Of a stretch of DNA of 64,000 nucleotides, positions 17,890 through 26,545 are shown piece after piece. How positions within the stretch are numbered: the first letter of the stretch is position 1; the number at the start of each line of letters is the position of its first letter. A program made the translations under genes and the position numbers. A model generated the notes under the pieces. That model was not told the DNA's origin. It searched no databases and saw nothing but the letters and a program-made list of their open reading frames with translations. Source of the stretch: Cupriavidus necator (GTDB taxonomy: Bacteria > Pseudomonadota > Gammaproteobacteria > Burkholderiales > Burkholderiaceae); NCBI GenBank assembly GCA_022041995.1, contig CP074381.1, positions 3,968,001 through 4,032,000 of the forward strand. The letters run 5' to 3'.

Positions 17890-19107
17890 ATGCCAGCCTT
17901 CCGCTATGAAGCCGCCGACGCCGCCGGCAAGACCGATCGCGGCGTGATCGAGGCCGACAGCCCGCGCCAGGCGCGTTCGCAGCTGCGCGCGCGCGGGCTG
18001 ACACCGCTGACCGTCGACCCGCTGGCCGGCGCCGGCCTGGCGCCGCGCAGCGGCAGCCAGCTGTTTGCGCGCAAGCTGTCGACCCAGGAGCAGGCGCTGT
18101 TCACGCGCCAGCTGGCCAGCCTGATCGTGGCCGGGCTGCCGCTGGACGAGGCCCTGGGGGCACTGGCCGACCAGGCCGAGCGCGCCTATGTGCACGAGCT
18201 GCTGGCCGGCATCCGCGCCGAGGTGATGGGCGGCAGTTCGCTGTCGGTGGCACTGGCGCAACACCCGCGCGACTTCCCCGACATCTACCGCGCGCTGGTC
18301 TCGGCCGGCGAGCACTCCGGCCACCTGGGGCTGGTGCTGGAGCGGCTGGCCGGCTATATCGAATCGCGCAACACGCTGAGCGCAAAGATCCGGCTGGCCT
18401 TCACCTACCCGGCCATCGTCACGGTGGTGGCGTTTGCCATCGTGATCTTCCTGCTGTCGTATGTGGTGCCGCAGGTGGTGAGCGTGTTCGCCAACACCAA
18501 GCAGAAGCTGCCGATGCTGACCATCATCATGCTGGCGCTGTCGGACTTCGTGCGCAACTGGTGGTGGGCGGCGCTGGCGGTGATCGCGGTGGCGGCATTG
18601 AGCATCCGCCGCCTGCTGCGCCAGCCCGCGGTGCGGCTGGAATGGCACCGCTGGCTGCTGACCGCGCCGCTGCTGGGCAAACTGATCCGCGGCTACAACA
18701 CCGCGCGCTTTGCCGGCACGCTGGCCATCCTGGTGTCGGCCGGGGTGCCGATCCTGCGCAGCCTGCAGGCCGCGGGCGAGACGCTGACCAACGAGGCGCT
18801 GCGCGCCAACGTGGAAGACGCCAACACGCGCGTGCGCGAAGGCGCCTCGCTGGCGCGCGCGCTGGCGGCGCAGAACCAGTTCCCGCCGGTGCTGGTGCAC
18901 CTGATCCGCTCCGGCGAAGCCACCGGCAACCTGCCGGTGATGCTGGACCGCGCCGCCCAGGGCGAGGCGCAGGAGCTGGAACGCCGCACGCTGTTCCTGA
19001 CCAGCCTGCTGGAACCGCTGCTGATCCTGACCATGGGCGTGGTGGTGCTGCTGATCGTGCTGGCAGTGCTGATGCCGATCATCGAAATCAATCAGCTGGT
19101 GCGGTAA
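17890..19107 (+). CDS. gspF: Type II secretion inner-membrane protein GspF
   Basis: Polytopic inner-membrane platform protein, 405 residues, with two tandem GspF domains. The first begins FTRQLASLIVAGLPLDEAL and the second FAGTLAILVSAGVPILRSL. Membrane helices are seen at about 178-200 and at the C-terminus (LLILTMGVVVLLIVLAVLMP). It follows gspE after 15 bases and is the last gene before a strong terminator, so the transcript probably ends here. Confidence 0.96.
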   Translation: MPAFRYEAADAAGKTDRGVIEADSPRQARSQLRARGLTPLTVDPLAGAGLAPRSGSQLFARKLSTQEQALFTRQLASLIVAGLPLDEALGALADQAERAYVHELLAGIRAEVMGGSSLSVALAQHPRDFPDIYRALVSAGEHSGHLGLVLERLAGYIESRNTLSAKIRLAFTYPAIVTVVAFAIVIFLLSYVVPQVVSVFANTKQKLPMLTIIMLALSDFVRNWWWAALAVIAVAALSIRRLLRQPAVRLEWHRWLLTAPLLGKLIRGYNTARFAGTLAILVSAGVPILRSLQAAGETLTNEALRANVEDANTRVREGASLARALAAQNQFPPVLVHLIRSGEATGNLPVMLDRAAQGEAQELERRTLFLTSLLEPLLILTMGVVVLLIVLAVLMPIIEINQLVR

Positions 19108-19122
19108 AGGCCCCTGCAAGAG

Positions 19123-19155
19123 AAAACGCCGGCGCGAAGCCGGCGTTTTTCTTTG
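19123..19155. terminator. Bidirectional rho-independent terminator
   Basis: Stem AAAACGCCGGC / GCCGGCGTTTT (19123-19133 and 19139-19149) with a five-base loop and flanking A and T runs. It ends the gsp series on the plus strand and the NYN gene on the minus strand. Confidence 0.88.
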
Positions 19156-19197
19156 GCGGGTGGGGCCGGCGGGTCGGCATTACGCCGGCCGGCCACA

Positions 19198-20496
19198 TCA
19201 CTCCGCTTTCTTGGCCGGGCGCTTGCGCGTCTTCCTGAGCGGTGCCCGGGCGGGCACCGCCTCGGCAGCGGCTGCCTCAGGCTGGGGCTGGACCTCTGGC
19301 TGCGGTTCAACCTGCGCCGACAGCACCGTCGTGCCCGGCGCGGCAAAGATCGACTGGTCGATTGGCCACGGGGTTTCGCTCAGCGTCACGTCGGGGCGGC
19401 GCGTGGCGCGCTTGCGTGCGGGGCGGCCCTTGGGGCTGGGCTCGGGCTGCGGGGCGGCCTCGGCAACAGGATCTGCGGCCGGCTCGGACGCCACCGCCTC
19501 GGCGCCAACGACCTCCAGCTCAACCTCGGGATCGCGGGCAGGCACCGGCTCCGGTGCCGCCTCCGGCTGGGCCACGGCCGGCGCAGGCGGATCCGCGGGC
19601 ACGGGCGCCGGTGCCGGCTGGCGGCGTGCTTCAGGCTGCGCCGGGGCCTGCTGGGCCGGGCGCAGCTGCTGTTGCGGCTGCTGTTGCGGCGTCTGCTGGC
19701 TGCGGCCATCGCCCTCGCCACCGCCCCTGGCGCGCTTCTTCAGGCGCACCCAGATGGTCTTGTTGTTGCCGCCGTTGCGGGTCTCTACCTCGAACAGGCC
19801 GGTGGCCTGCACCAGCTCGGAAAGCTTGCCGTAGCCGTAGTTGCGCGAGTCGAATTCCGGTGCCTGCTTGGCGATATGGTTGCCCATGCTGCCCAGCGTC
19901 AGCCAGCCATCTTCGTCCGACACGGCCTGCGCCGCGTTCTGCAGCAGGCGCACCAGGCGCGAATCCTGGCGCAGCTCGCCGGTGCTGCGCTTGCGCGTGG
20001 GCGCGACAGCCCCGTCGACGCCTTCGGCCCCCTCCGTTTCCGCGTCGGCGCGCAGCACGTCGGAGTAGATGAACTTGTCGCAGGCGGTGACAAAGGGCTT
20101 GGGGGTCTTGCGCTCGCCGAAGCCATAGACGGTCAGCCCCTGCTCGCGGATGCGCGAGGCCAGGCGGGTGAAGTCGCTGTCGCTGGAGACGATGCAGAAG
20201 CCATCGAAGCGCCCGGTGTACAGCAGGTCCATGGCGTCGATGATCATGGCGCTGTCGGTGGCGTTCTTGCCCACGGTATAGCGGAACTGCTGGATCGGCT
20301 GGATCGAATGCGACAGCAGGCGCTCCTTCCAGCCGGCCAGGTTGGGCCGGGTCCAGTCGCCGTAGATGCGCTTGACGGCGGCCACGCCGTACTTGGCGAC
20401 CTCGGCCAGCAGGCCTTCGACGATGGCGGGCGCCGCGTTGTCGGCGTCGATCAGCACGGCCAGGGTCGCGGTGCCCTGGCGGGGGGAGTTGGTCAT
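19198..20496 (-). CDS. NYN-domain nuclease-like protein with LOTUS domain
   Basis: The N-terminus is a NYN (PIN-like) domain, the fold of the LabA/MARF1 group of putative ribonucleases. Acidic metal-site residues are visible in LIDADNA (Asp17, Asp19), NATDSAMIIDAMD (near Asp81) and SSDSDF (Asp106, Asp108). An OST-HTH/LOTUS domain follows at about residues 175-252 (GWLTLGSMGNHIAKQAPEF, YGKLSELVQATGLFEV). Residues 253-432 are a low-complexity tail rich in Gln, Pro, Ala and Glu ending in basic repeats (RKTRKRPAKKAE). The NYN-LOTUS pairing suggests an RNA-directed nuclease, but no bacterial substrate is established. It is monocistronic and divergent from the oxidoreductase gene. Confidence 0.9.
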   Translation of the reverse strand: MTNSPRQGTATLAVLIDADNAAPAIVEGLLAEVAKYGVAAVKRIYGDWTRPNLAGWKERLLSHSIQPIQQFRYTVGKNATDSAMIIDAMDLLYTGRFDGFCIVSSDSDFTRLASRIREQGLTVYGFGERKTPKPFVTACDKFIYSDVLRADAETEGAEGVDGAVAPTRKRSTGELRQDSRLVRLLQNAAQAVSDEDGWLTLGSMGNHIAKQAPEFDSRNYGYGKLSELVQATGLFEVETRNGGNNKTIWVRLKKRARGGGEGDGRSQQTPQQQPQQQLRPAQQAPAQPEARRQPAPAPVPADPPAPAVAQPEAAPEPVPARDPEVELEVVGAEAVASEPAADPVAEAAPQPEPSPKGRPARKRATRRPDVTLSETPWPIDQSIFAAPGTTVLSAQVEPQPEVQPQPEAAAAEAVPARAPLRKTRKRPAKKAE

Positions 20497-20846
20497 GTTC
20501 AGGTAGTCACTGGTTTGCCCGTCTCATGCGTACATCAGGACGGGCAATCGGAAATCAGGTTGCACCAGGCTGGGTGTGCAGATGTGGCGCATCGCAGACG
20601 GCATGGCAGCGGCACAGGCCATCTCGCGATGCAACGCAGTGTACACGCGAACCCCTGTCCATACGGGAAATCACCGGCGCCACGGGCACGCTTCGTGCTG
20701 CATTGCAAGGTACCGCCAGTTTTGTGGCGGTGCTACCATGCCGCGCAGAGACACGACCGTCCAACACCTTCACAAGAGGTCATGAGGCGGTCGCCCACAA
20801 CTGTAGGTGTCGGTGATCCCGACAGCACGCCCATAGAGGAGCACCT
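20497..20846. promoter_or_regulatory. Divergent intergenic region with an inverted repeat
   Basis: This 350-base gap holds the promoters of the NYN gene (minus) and the indolepyruvate oxidoreductase gene (plus). A 7-bp dyad ACCGCCA/TGGCGGT (20712-20731, loop GTTTTG) lies about 115 bases before the oxidoreductase start and could be an operator. A small TGTCGG/CCGACA dyad is nearer the start. No small gene is convincing. Confidence 0.35.
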
Positions 20847-23800
20847 ATGAATGCCCCCCTGACCTCCCCGGTCAGCGACGCCATCCGCCGCGCGCTCGAA
20901 AACGTTTCCCTCGAAGACAAATACACGCTGGAGCGAGGCCGCATCTATATCAGCGGCACGCAGGCCCTGGTACGCCTGCCGATGCTGCAGCAGGAGCGCG
21001 ACCGCGCCGCCGGGCTGAACACCGCCGGCTTTATCTCCGGCTACCGGGGCTCGCCGCTGGGCGCGCTGGATCTGTCGCTGTGGAAGGCCAAGAAGCACCT
21101 CGCCGCGCACAATATCGTGTTCCAGGCCGGCCTGAACGAAGACCTCGCCGCGACCTCGGTGTGGGGCTCGCAGCAGGTCAACATGTACCCGGATGCCAGG
21201 TTCGATGGCGTGTTCGGCATGTGGTACGGCAAGGGGCCGGGCGTGGACCGAACTGGCGACGTGTTCAAGCATGCCAACTCGGCGGGATCGTCGAAGCACG
21301 GCGGCGTGCTGGTGCTGGCCGGCGACGACCACTCGGCCAAGTCCTCGACCCTGGCGCACCAGTCCGAGCACATCTTCAAGGCCTGCGGCCTGCCGGTGCT
21401 GTATCCGTCGAACGTGCAGGAGTACCTGGACTACGGCCTGCACGGCTGGGCCATGAGCCGCTACTCCGGGCTATGGGTGGCGATGAAGTGCGTGACCGAC
21501 GTGGTGGAATCGTCGGCCTCGGTGGAGCTGGATCCGCACCGCGTGCAGATCGTGCTGCCGGACGATTTCATCATGCCGCAGGGCGGCCTGAACATCCGCT
21601 GGCCGGATCCGCCGCTGGAGCAGGAAGCACGCCTGCTCGACTACAAGTGGTACGCGGGCCTGGCCTATGTGCGTGCCAACAAGATCGACCGCATCGAGAT
21701 CGATTCGCCGCACGCGCGCTTCGGCATCATGACCGGCGGCAAGGCTTACCTGGACACCCGCCAGGCGCTGGCCGACCTGGGCCTGGACGATGCCACCTGC
21801 GCGCAGATCGGCATCCGCCTGTACAAGGTGGGCTGCGTGTGGCCGCTGGAAGCGCACGGCGCGCGCGCGTTCGCTGAAGGCCTGCAGGAAATCCTGGTGG
21901 TCGAAGAAAAGCGCCAGATCATGGAGTACGCGCTCAAGGAAGAGCTGTACAACTGGCGCGACGACGTGCGCCCCAAGGTCTACGGCAAGTTCGACGAGAA
22001 GGACAACGCGGGCGGCGAATGGTCGATCCCGCAGAGCAACTGGCTGCTGCCGGCGCACTATGAGCTGTCGCCGGCGATCATCGCCAAGGCCATCGCCACG
22101 CGCCTGGACAAGTTCGACATGCCGGTGGATGTGCGCGCGCGCATCACCGCGCGCCTGGCCATCATCGAGGCCAAGGAAAAGGCGTTGGCCACGCCGCGCG
22201 TCACGGCGGAGCGCAAGCCCTGGTTCTGCTCCGGCTGCCCGCACAACACCTCGACCAACGTGCCCGAGGGCTCGCGCGCGCTGGCCGGCATCGGCTGCCA
22301 CTACATGACGGTGTGGATGGACCGCAATACCAGCACCTTCAGCCAGATGGGCGGCGAAGGCGTGGCGTGGATCGGCCAGGCGCCGTTCGCGGGCGACAAG
22401 CACGTGTTCGCCAACCTGGGCGACGGCACCTACTTCCACTCCGGGCTGCTGGCGATCCGCGCGTCGATCGCGGCGGGCGTCAACATCACCTACAAGATCC
22501 TGTACAACGATGCGGTGGCGATGACCGGCGGCCAGCCGGTGGACGGCCAGCTGTCGGTGCGGGACATCGCCTGGCAGGTGCATAGCGAAGGCGCGAAGAA
22601 GATCGTCATCGTCAGCGACCAGCCGGAGAAGTACAACGGCGCGATCAAGCTGCCCGATGGCACCGCCATCCATCACCGCGACCAGCTCGACCGCGTGCAG
22701 CGCGAACTGCGCGAAGTGCCGGGCTGCACCATCCTGATCTACGACCAGACCTGCGCCACCGAAAAGCGCCGCCGCCGCAAGCGCGGCACGATGGAGGACC
22801 CGCAACGCCGCGCCTTTATCAACGACGCGGTCTGCGAAGGCTGCGGCGATTGCTCGGTCAAGTCCAACTGCCTGTCAGTGGAGCCGCTGGAAACCGATTT
22901 CGGCACCAAGCGCCAGATCAACCAGTCGTCGTGCAACAAGGACTTCTCGTGCGTGAACGGCTTTTGCCCGAGCTTTGTCACGGCCGAAGGCGCGCAGGTG
23001 CGCAAGCCCGAGCAGCACGGCGTGTCGATGGGCAACCTGCCCGCGCTGCCTGAGCCCGAACTGCCGGCGATCCGCCGCGCCTACGGCATCCTCGTGACCG
23101 GCGTGGGCGGTACCGGCGTGGTCACCATCGGCGGCCTGCTCGGCATGGCCGCGCACCTGGAGAACAAGGGCGTCACCGTGCTGGACATGGCGGGCCTGGC
23201 GCAGAAGGGCGGCGCGGTGCTGTCGCACGTGCAGCTGGCCGCGCGCCCGGACGACCTGCATGCCACCCGCATCGCGATGGGCGAGGCGGACCTGGTGATC
23301 GGCTGCGATGCGATCGTGTCGGCCACCGACGAAGTCATCTCCAAGACCCAGGCCGGCCGCACCCGCGCCGTGGTCAACACCGCGCAGACGCCGACCGCCG
23401 ACTTCATCAAGAACCCGAAGTGGCAGTTCCCGGGGCTGTCCGCAGAACAGGATGTGCGCAACGCCGTGGGCGAGAAGTGCGACTTCATCAACGCCAGCGG
23501 CCTGGCCGTGGCGCTGCTGGGCGACGCCATCTACACCAACCCGCTGGTGCTGGGCTACGCCTGGCAGAAGGGCTGGATCCCGCTGACGCTGCAGGCACTG
23601 GAGCGCGCCATCGAACTGAACGGCGTGGCAGTCGAGAAGAACAAGGCTGCGTTCGACTGGGGCCGCCATATGGCGCACGACCCCGAGCACGTGCTGTCGC
23701 TGACCGGCAAGCTGAAGAGCACCGCGGAAGGCGCGGAAGTGGTCAAGATGCCGACTTCGAGCGGTGCGATGCTGGAGAAGCTGATCGCCCGCCGCATGGA

Positions 23801-24440
23801 ACACCTGACCGCCTACCAGGATGCCGCCTACGCGCGCACCTACCGCGAAGCCATCGACCGCGTGCGCGTGGCCGAGATCACACTGGCTGGCAGCGGCAAG
23901 GCCTTGCCGCTGACCGAGGCCGCGGCGCGCAACCTGGCCAAGCTGATGGCATACAAGGACGAGTACGAGGTGGCGCGGCTCTATACCGACCCTGTCTTCC
24001 TGGACAAGCTGCGTGCGCAGTTCGAAGGCGAACCGGGCCGCGATTACCAGCTCAACTTCTGGCTGGCGCCGCCGATCAACGCCAAGCGCGACGACAAGGG
24101 CCACCTGGTCAAGCGCAAGTTCGGTCCGTCGACGATGAAGCTGTTCCGCGTGCTGGCCAGGCTCAAGGGCCTGCGCGGCGGTGCCTTCGACATCTTCGGC
24201 AAGACCGAAGAGCGCCGCACCGAGCGCGCGCTGATTGGCGAGTACCGTGTCTTGCTGGATGAACTGGTGACGGGCCTCAATGCCGCCAACTACGACACCG
24301 CGGTGACGCTGGCCAACCTGCCGGACGATATCCGTGGCTTCGGGCATGTGAAGGAAAACAACCTGAAGGCGGTACGCGGACGCCGGGCGAAGCTGCTGGA
24401 GCAGTTCCGCCATCCGGAGACGGCGCAGCGCGCGGCCTGA
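20847..24440 (+). CDS. Indolepyruvate ferredoxin oxidoreductase, single-chain
   Basis: A 1197-residue fusion of the alpha and beta activities of indolepyruvate (2-oxoacid) ferredoxin oxidoreductase, which decarboxylates aryl pyruvates from aromatic amino acids to acyl-CoA. The N-terminal half has the pyrimidine and TPP-binding domains (SGYRGSPLG; GCHYMTVWMDRNT; ANLGDGTYFHSG). A 4Fe-4S motif CEGCGDC starts at residue 663. The gamma-type domain follows from about 735 (GVGGTGVVTIGGLLGMAAHL). GAGGAGC upstream of the ATG supports the start. The single long chain without separate iorA/iorB genes is the usual proteobacterial form. A hairpin lies just downstream. Confidence 0.94.
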   Translation: MNAPLTSPVSDAIRRALENVSLEDKYTLERGRIYISGTQALVRLPMLQQERDRAAGLNTAGFISGYRGSPLGALDLSLWKAKKHLAAHNIVFQAGLNEDLAATSVWGSQQVNMYPDARFDGVFGMWYGKGPGVDRTGDVFKHANSAGSSKHGGVLVLAGDDHSAKSSTLAHQSEHIFKACGLPVLYPSNVQEYLDYGLHGWAMSRYSGLWVAMKCVTDVVESSASVELDPHRVQIVLPDDFIMPQGGLNIRWPDPPLEQEARLLDYKWYAGLAYVRANKIDRIEIDSPHARFGIMTGGKAYLDTRQALADLGLDDATCAQIGIRLYKVGCVWPLEAHGARAFAEGLQEILVVEEKRQIMEYALKEELYNWRDDVRPKVYGKFDEKDNAGGEWSIPQSNWLLPAHYELSPAIIAKAIATRLDKFDMPVDVRARITARLAIIEAKEKALATPRVTAERKPWFCSGCPHNTSTNVPEGSRALAGIGCHYMTVWMDRNTSTFSQMGGEGVAWIGQAPFAGDKHVFANLGDGTYFHSGLLAIRASIAAGVNITYKILYNDAVAMTGGQPVDGQLSVRDIAWQVHSEGAKKIVIVSDQPEKYNGAIKLPDGTAIHHRDQLDRVQRELREVPGCTILIYDQTCATEKRRRRKRGTMEDPQRRAFINDAVCEGCGDCSVKSNCLSVEPLETDFGTKRQINQSSCNKDFSCVNGFCPSFVTAEGAQVRKPEQHGVSMGNLPALPEPELPAIRRAYGILVTGVGGTGVVTIGGLLGMAAHLENKGVTVLDMAGLAQKGGAVLSHVQLAARPDDLHATRIAMGEADLVIGCDAIVSATDEVISKTQAGRTRAVVNTAQTPTADFIKNPKWQFPGLSAEQDVRNAVGEKCDFINASGLAVALLGDAIYTNPLVLGYAWQKGWIPLTLQALERAIELNGVAVEKNKAAFDWGRHMAHDPEHVLSLTGKLKSTAEGAEVVKMPTSSGAMLEKLIARRMEHLTAYQDAAYARTYREAIDRVRVAEITLAGSGKALPLTEAAARNLAKLMAYKDEYEVARLYTDPVFLDKLRAQFEGEPGRDYQLNFWLAPPINAKRDDKGHLVKRKFGPSTMKLFRVLARLKGLRGGAFDIFGKTEERRTERALIGEYRVLLDELVTGLNAANYDTAVTLANLPDDIRGFGHVKENNLKAVRGRRAKLLEQFRHPETAQRAA

Positions 24441-24457
24441 CTGGCCATGGCATGACA

Positions 24458-24490
24458 CCACGGCCTCGCTTTGCATGAAGCGAGGCCGTT
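24458..24490 (+). terminator. Hairpin terminator after the oxidoreductase gene
   Basis: A 12-bp perfect stem ACGGCCTCGCTT / AAGCGAGGCCGT (24458-24469 and 24476-24487) with a short loop lies between two convergent genes. The following T content is weak (GTTGTG), so termination may be less efficient than the other hairpins here. Confidence 0.6.
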
Positions 24491-24496
24491 GTGCCT

Positions 24497-25108
24497 TCAG
24501 GGCTGGGCCAGCGTGGCCTCGCCCGGCTTCACATACATCGAGTTGCGCGGCTGCGCCAGCACGCGCCGCACCATCGGCTCGAAGAACGACAGCGGCAGCG
24601 TGTCGTAGTCCGTCATGAAGGCGGCACCGTCGTACTTGCGGCAGAACTCCGCGGTGCGTTCGAACAGCTCGGGCTGGCTGCGGTACTGCTCGCGCAGGTT
24701 GCGATCCAGGCCCAGGTGATGGAAGAAGTAGTAGCCCTGGAACACGCCGTGCTTTTCCACCATCCACAGGTTCTCGGGGCTGACAAAGGGCTTGAGGATG
24801 GCGGCGGCGATATCGGGATGATTGAAGCTGCCGAGCGTATCGCCGATATCGTGCAGCAGCGCGCACACCACGTATTCCTCGTCCTGGCCGTCGCGGTGCG
24901 CCAGCGTCGCGGTCTGCAGCGAATGCGTGAGCCGGTCCACGGGGAAGCCGCCGCAATCGCCATCCAGCAGGCGCAGGTGCGCCAGCACCCGATCCGGCAG
25001 CGCCCGCGCGAACGGCATGAACTCGGCGGAAATGGCGGCCCAGTCTTCCCGGGTGCCATGTTCCATGTGGCTGAAGGTGGCGCGTGCGGGCGCGTGGGTG
25101 TCGCTCAT
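24497..25108 (-). CDS. HD-domain protein, PhnZ/MIOX-like
   Basis: A 203-residue cytoplasmic HD-superfamily protein. Metal ligands are visible as His62 (LTHSLQTA), His86-Asp87 (ALLHDIGD) and His97 (FNHPDI), with a later histidine in EKHGVFQGYYFFHH. The small size, the GGFPVDRLTHSLQTAT segment and the extra histidines recall the mixed-valent di-iron oxygenase branch (PhnZ, myo-inositol oxygenase) as well as HD phosphohydrolases, so the reaction is uncertain. The ATG at 25108 is preferred (AGGAGACC upstream); the frame is open to 25180. No phosphonate genes are nearby. Confidence 0.78.
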   Translation of the reverse strand: MSDTHAPARATFSHMEHGTREDWAAISAEFMPFARALPDRVLAHLRLLDGDCGGFPVDRLTHSLQTATLAHRDGQDEEYVVCALLHDIGDTLGSFNHPDIAAAILKPFVSPENLWMVEKHGVFQGYYFFHHLGLDRNLREQYRSQPELFERTAEFCRKYDGAAFMTDYDTLPLSFFEPMVRRVLAQPRNSMYVKPGEATLAQP

Positions 25109-25245
25109 GCGGTCTCCTTGTGTGGCAGCGTGCGCGATGGCCGCGCATTGTCTCGTCATGTTTTGCAGGCATTGTGGCACCCGCAGCGGCGCTACACTGT
25201 CAAAAAGCTAACAATGTGCCGGCATATTGCGGCGCACCACCAAGC

Positions 25246-25665
25246 ATGCTGATCCGTCCTTTCCGACCGGAAGACCAATCCTGCGTCATTGCCTTGTGGC
25301 AGGCCTGCGGCCTAACCCGTCCGTGGAACGACCCGCAGCGCGATATCGCGCGCAAGCTGACCGCGCAGCCTGAACTGTTCCTGGTCGGCGACATCGACGG
25401 CCATCCCGTCGCCACTGCCATGGTGGGGTTCGACGGGCATCGCGGGTGGGTCTACTACCTGGCGGTACAGCCCGGCCTGCAGGGCAAGGGGTACGGGCGC
25501 ATGCTGATGGCGCATGCCGAACAGCTGCTGATCGAGCGGGGCTGTCCCAAGATCAACTTGCTGGTACGCGCGGGCAACCGCGCCGTGATCGATTTCTACG
25601 ACAAGCTGGGCTACGCGCCCGACGAGGTGGTCAGCCTGGGAAAACGACTGATTCCCGATATTTAG
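25246..25665 (+). CDS. ypeA: GNAT acetyltransferase, YpeA family
   Basis: A compact 139-residue GNAT enzyme of the YpeA/RimI-like type. It has LIRPFRPEDQSCVIALWQAC at the N-terminus, the acetyl-CoA loop QPGLQGKGYGRML and the C-terminal AVIDFYDKLGYAPDEVVSLG. The start is placed at the ATG giving the standard YpeA N-terminus; the frame is open upstream to 25084. The acceptor is unknown. It is followed after 32 bases by a GFA-family gene. Confidence 0.85.
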   Translation: MLIRPFRPEDQSCVIALWQACGLTRPWNDPQRDIARKLTAQPELFLVGDIDGHPVATAMVGFDGHRGWVYYLAVQPGLQGKGYGRMLMAHAEQLLIERGCPKINLLVRAGNRAVIDFYDKLGYAPDEVVSLGKRLIPDI

Positions 25666-25697
25666 TGGACACGCCGGACCGACAACAAGGAGACGAC

Positions 25698-26048
25698 ATG
25701 ACTTTCCACGGAAGCTGCCACTGCGGCGCCATTGCCTTCGAAGTGGAGGCCGACAGCATCCCCAGCGTGATCCGCTGCAACTGCTCGATCTGCCGCCGGC
25801 GCGGCCACCTGCTGTGGTTCGTGCCGCGCGCGACGTTCACGCTGGAAACGCCGGAGAGCAATGCCTCCACCTACCGCTTCAACACCATGAAGATCGCGCA
25901 CCGCTTCTGCCCGGTGTGCGGCTGCGGCCCGTATGCGGACGGGCAGGACAAGGACGGCAAGCCGATGGCCGCGGTCAATGTGCGGTGCCTGGACAATGTC
26001 GACCTGGACAGCCTGAAGGTCATCGACTACGACGGGCTGCACCACTGA
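25698..26048 (+). CDS. GFA-family (glutathione-dependent formaldehyde-activating-like) zinc protein
   Basis: A 116-residue protein of the GFA/CENP-V fold with the zinc cysteines in order: GSCHCGAI (Cys7, Cys9), RCNCSICRRRG (Cys28, Cys30, Cys33) and FCPVCGCGPY. The spacing is that of intact family members. Despite the name, most family members have no proven formaldehyde-related activity. AAGGAGACGAC precedes the ATG. It lies in a tight run with ypeA and a VOC protein, probably one transcript. Confidence 0.87.
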   Translation: MTFHGSCHCGAIAFEVEADSIPSVIRCNCSICRRRGHLLWFVPRATFTLETPESNASTYRFNTMKIAHRFCPVCGCGPYADGQDKDGKPMAAVNVRCLDNVDLDSLKVIDYDGLHH

Positions 26049-26055
26049 GGCCGCC

Positions 26056-26475
26056 ATGTTCCGCATCCTGGGCATCGATCACCTGGTACTGCGCAGCGCC
26101 GACGTGGACGCGCTGCGGCGCTTCTATGTCGAGGTGCTCGGCTGCAGCGTGGAGCGCGAGCAAACCGAGCTGGGCCTGACGCAGCTGCGCGCGGGCAGCG
26201 GGCTGATCGACCTGGTCGCGCTCGACGGACCGCTGGGCCGTGCCGGCGGCGCGGGACCGGGTGCCGAGGGCCGCAACCTGGACCATTTCTGCCTGCGCAT
26301 CGACCCGTTCGATGCCGACGCGGTGCGCGCGCAACTGGCGCGGCATGGCGTGCAGGCCGGCGAGTTGGCGCAGCGCTTCGGCGCCGAAGGCAAGGGACCG
26401 TCGCTCTATGTGAGCGATCCGGACGGCAACGTGGTCGAACTCAAGGGACCGCCCGCGCCGGTGACCGCACAGTAA
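26056..26475 (+). CDS. VOC-family (glyoxalase/bleomycin resistance-like) protein
   Basis: A 139-residue vicinal-oxygen-chelate protein: two beta-alpha-beta modules, first metal ligand His9 in GIDHLVLRSADVDALRRFY, second histidine in NLDHFCLRIDP, and a glutamate in DPDGNVVELKG. It is similar in size to single-domain dioxygenase or virulence-type VOC proteins; the substrate is unknown. It starts 7 bases after the GFA gene. Confidence 0.86.
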   Translation: MFRILGIDHLVLRSADVDALRRFYVEVLGCSVEREQTELGLTQLRAGSGLIDLVALDGPLGRAGGAGPGAEGRNLDHFCLRIDPFDADAVRAQLARHGVQAGELAQRFGAEGKGPSLYVSDPDGNVVELKGPPAPVTAQ

Positions 26476-26545
26476 CGCGCGATCCCGCGCGCAGGGTGCG
26501 CCCGGGATCGCTACAATTTCCTGCTGGCCCCACGCGCCGCCACCC

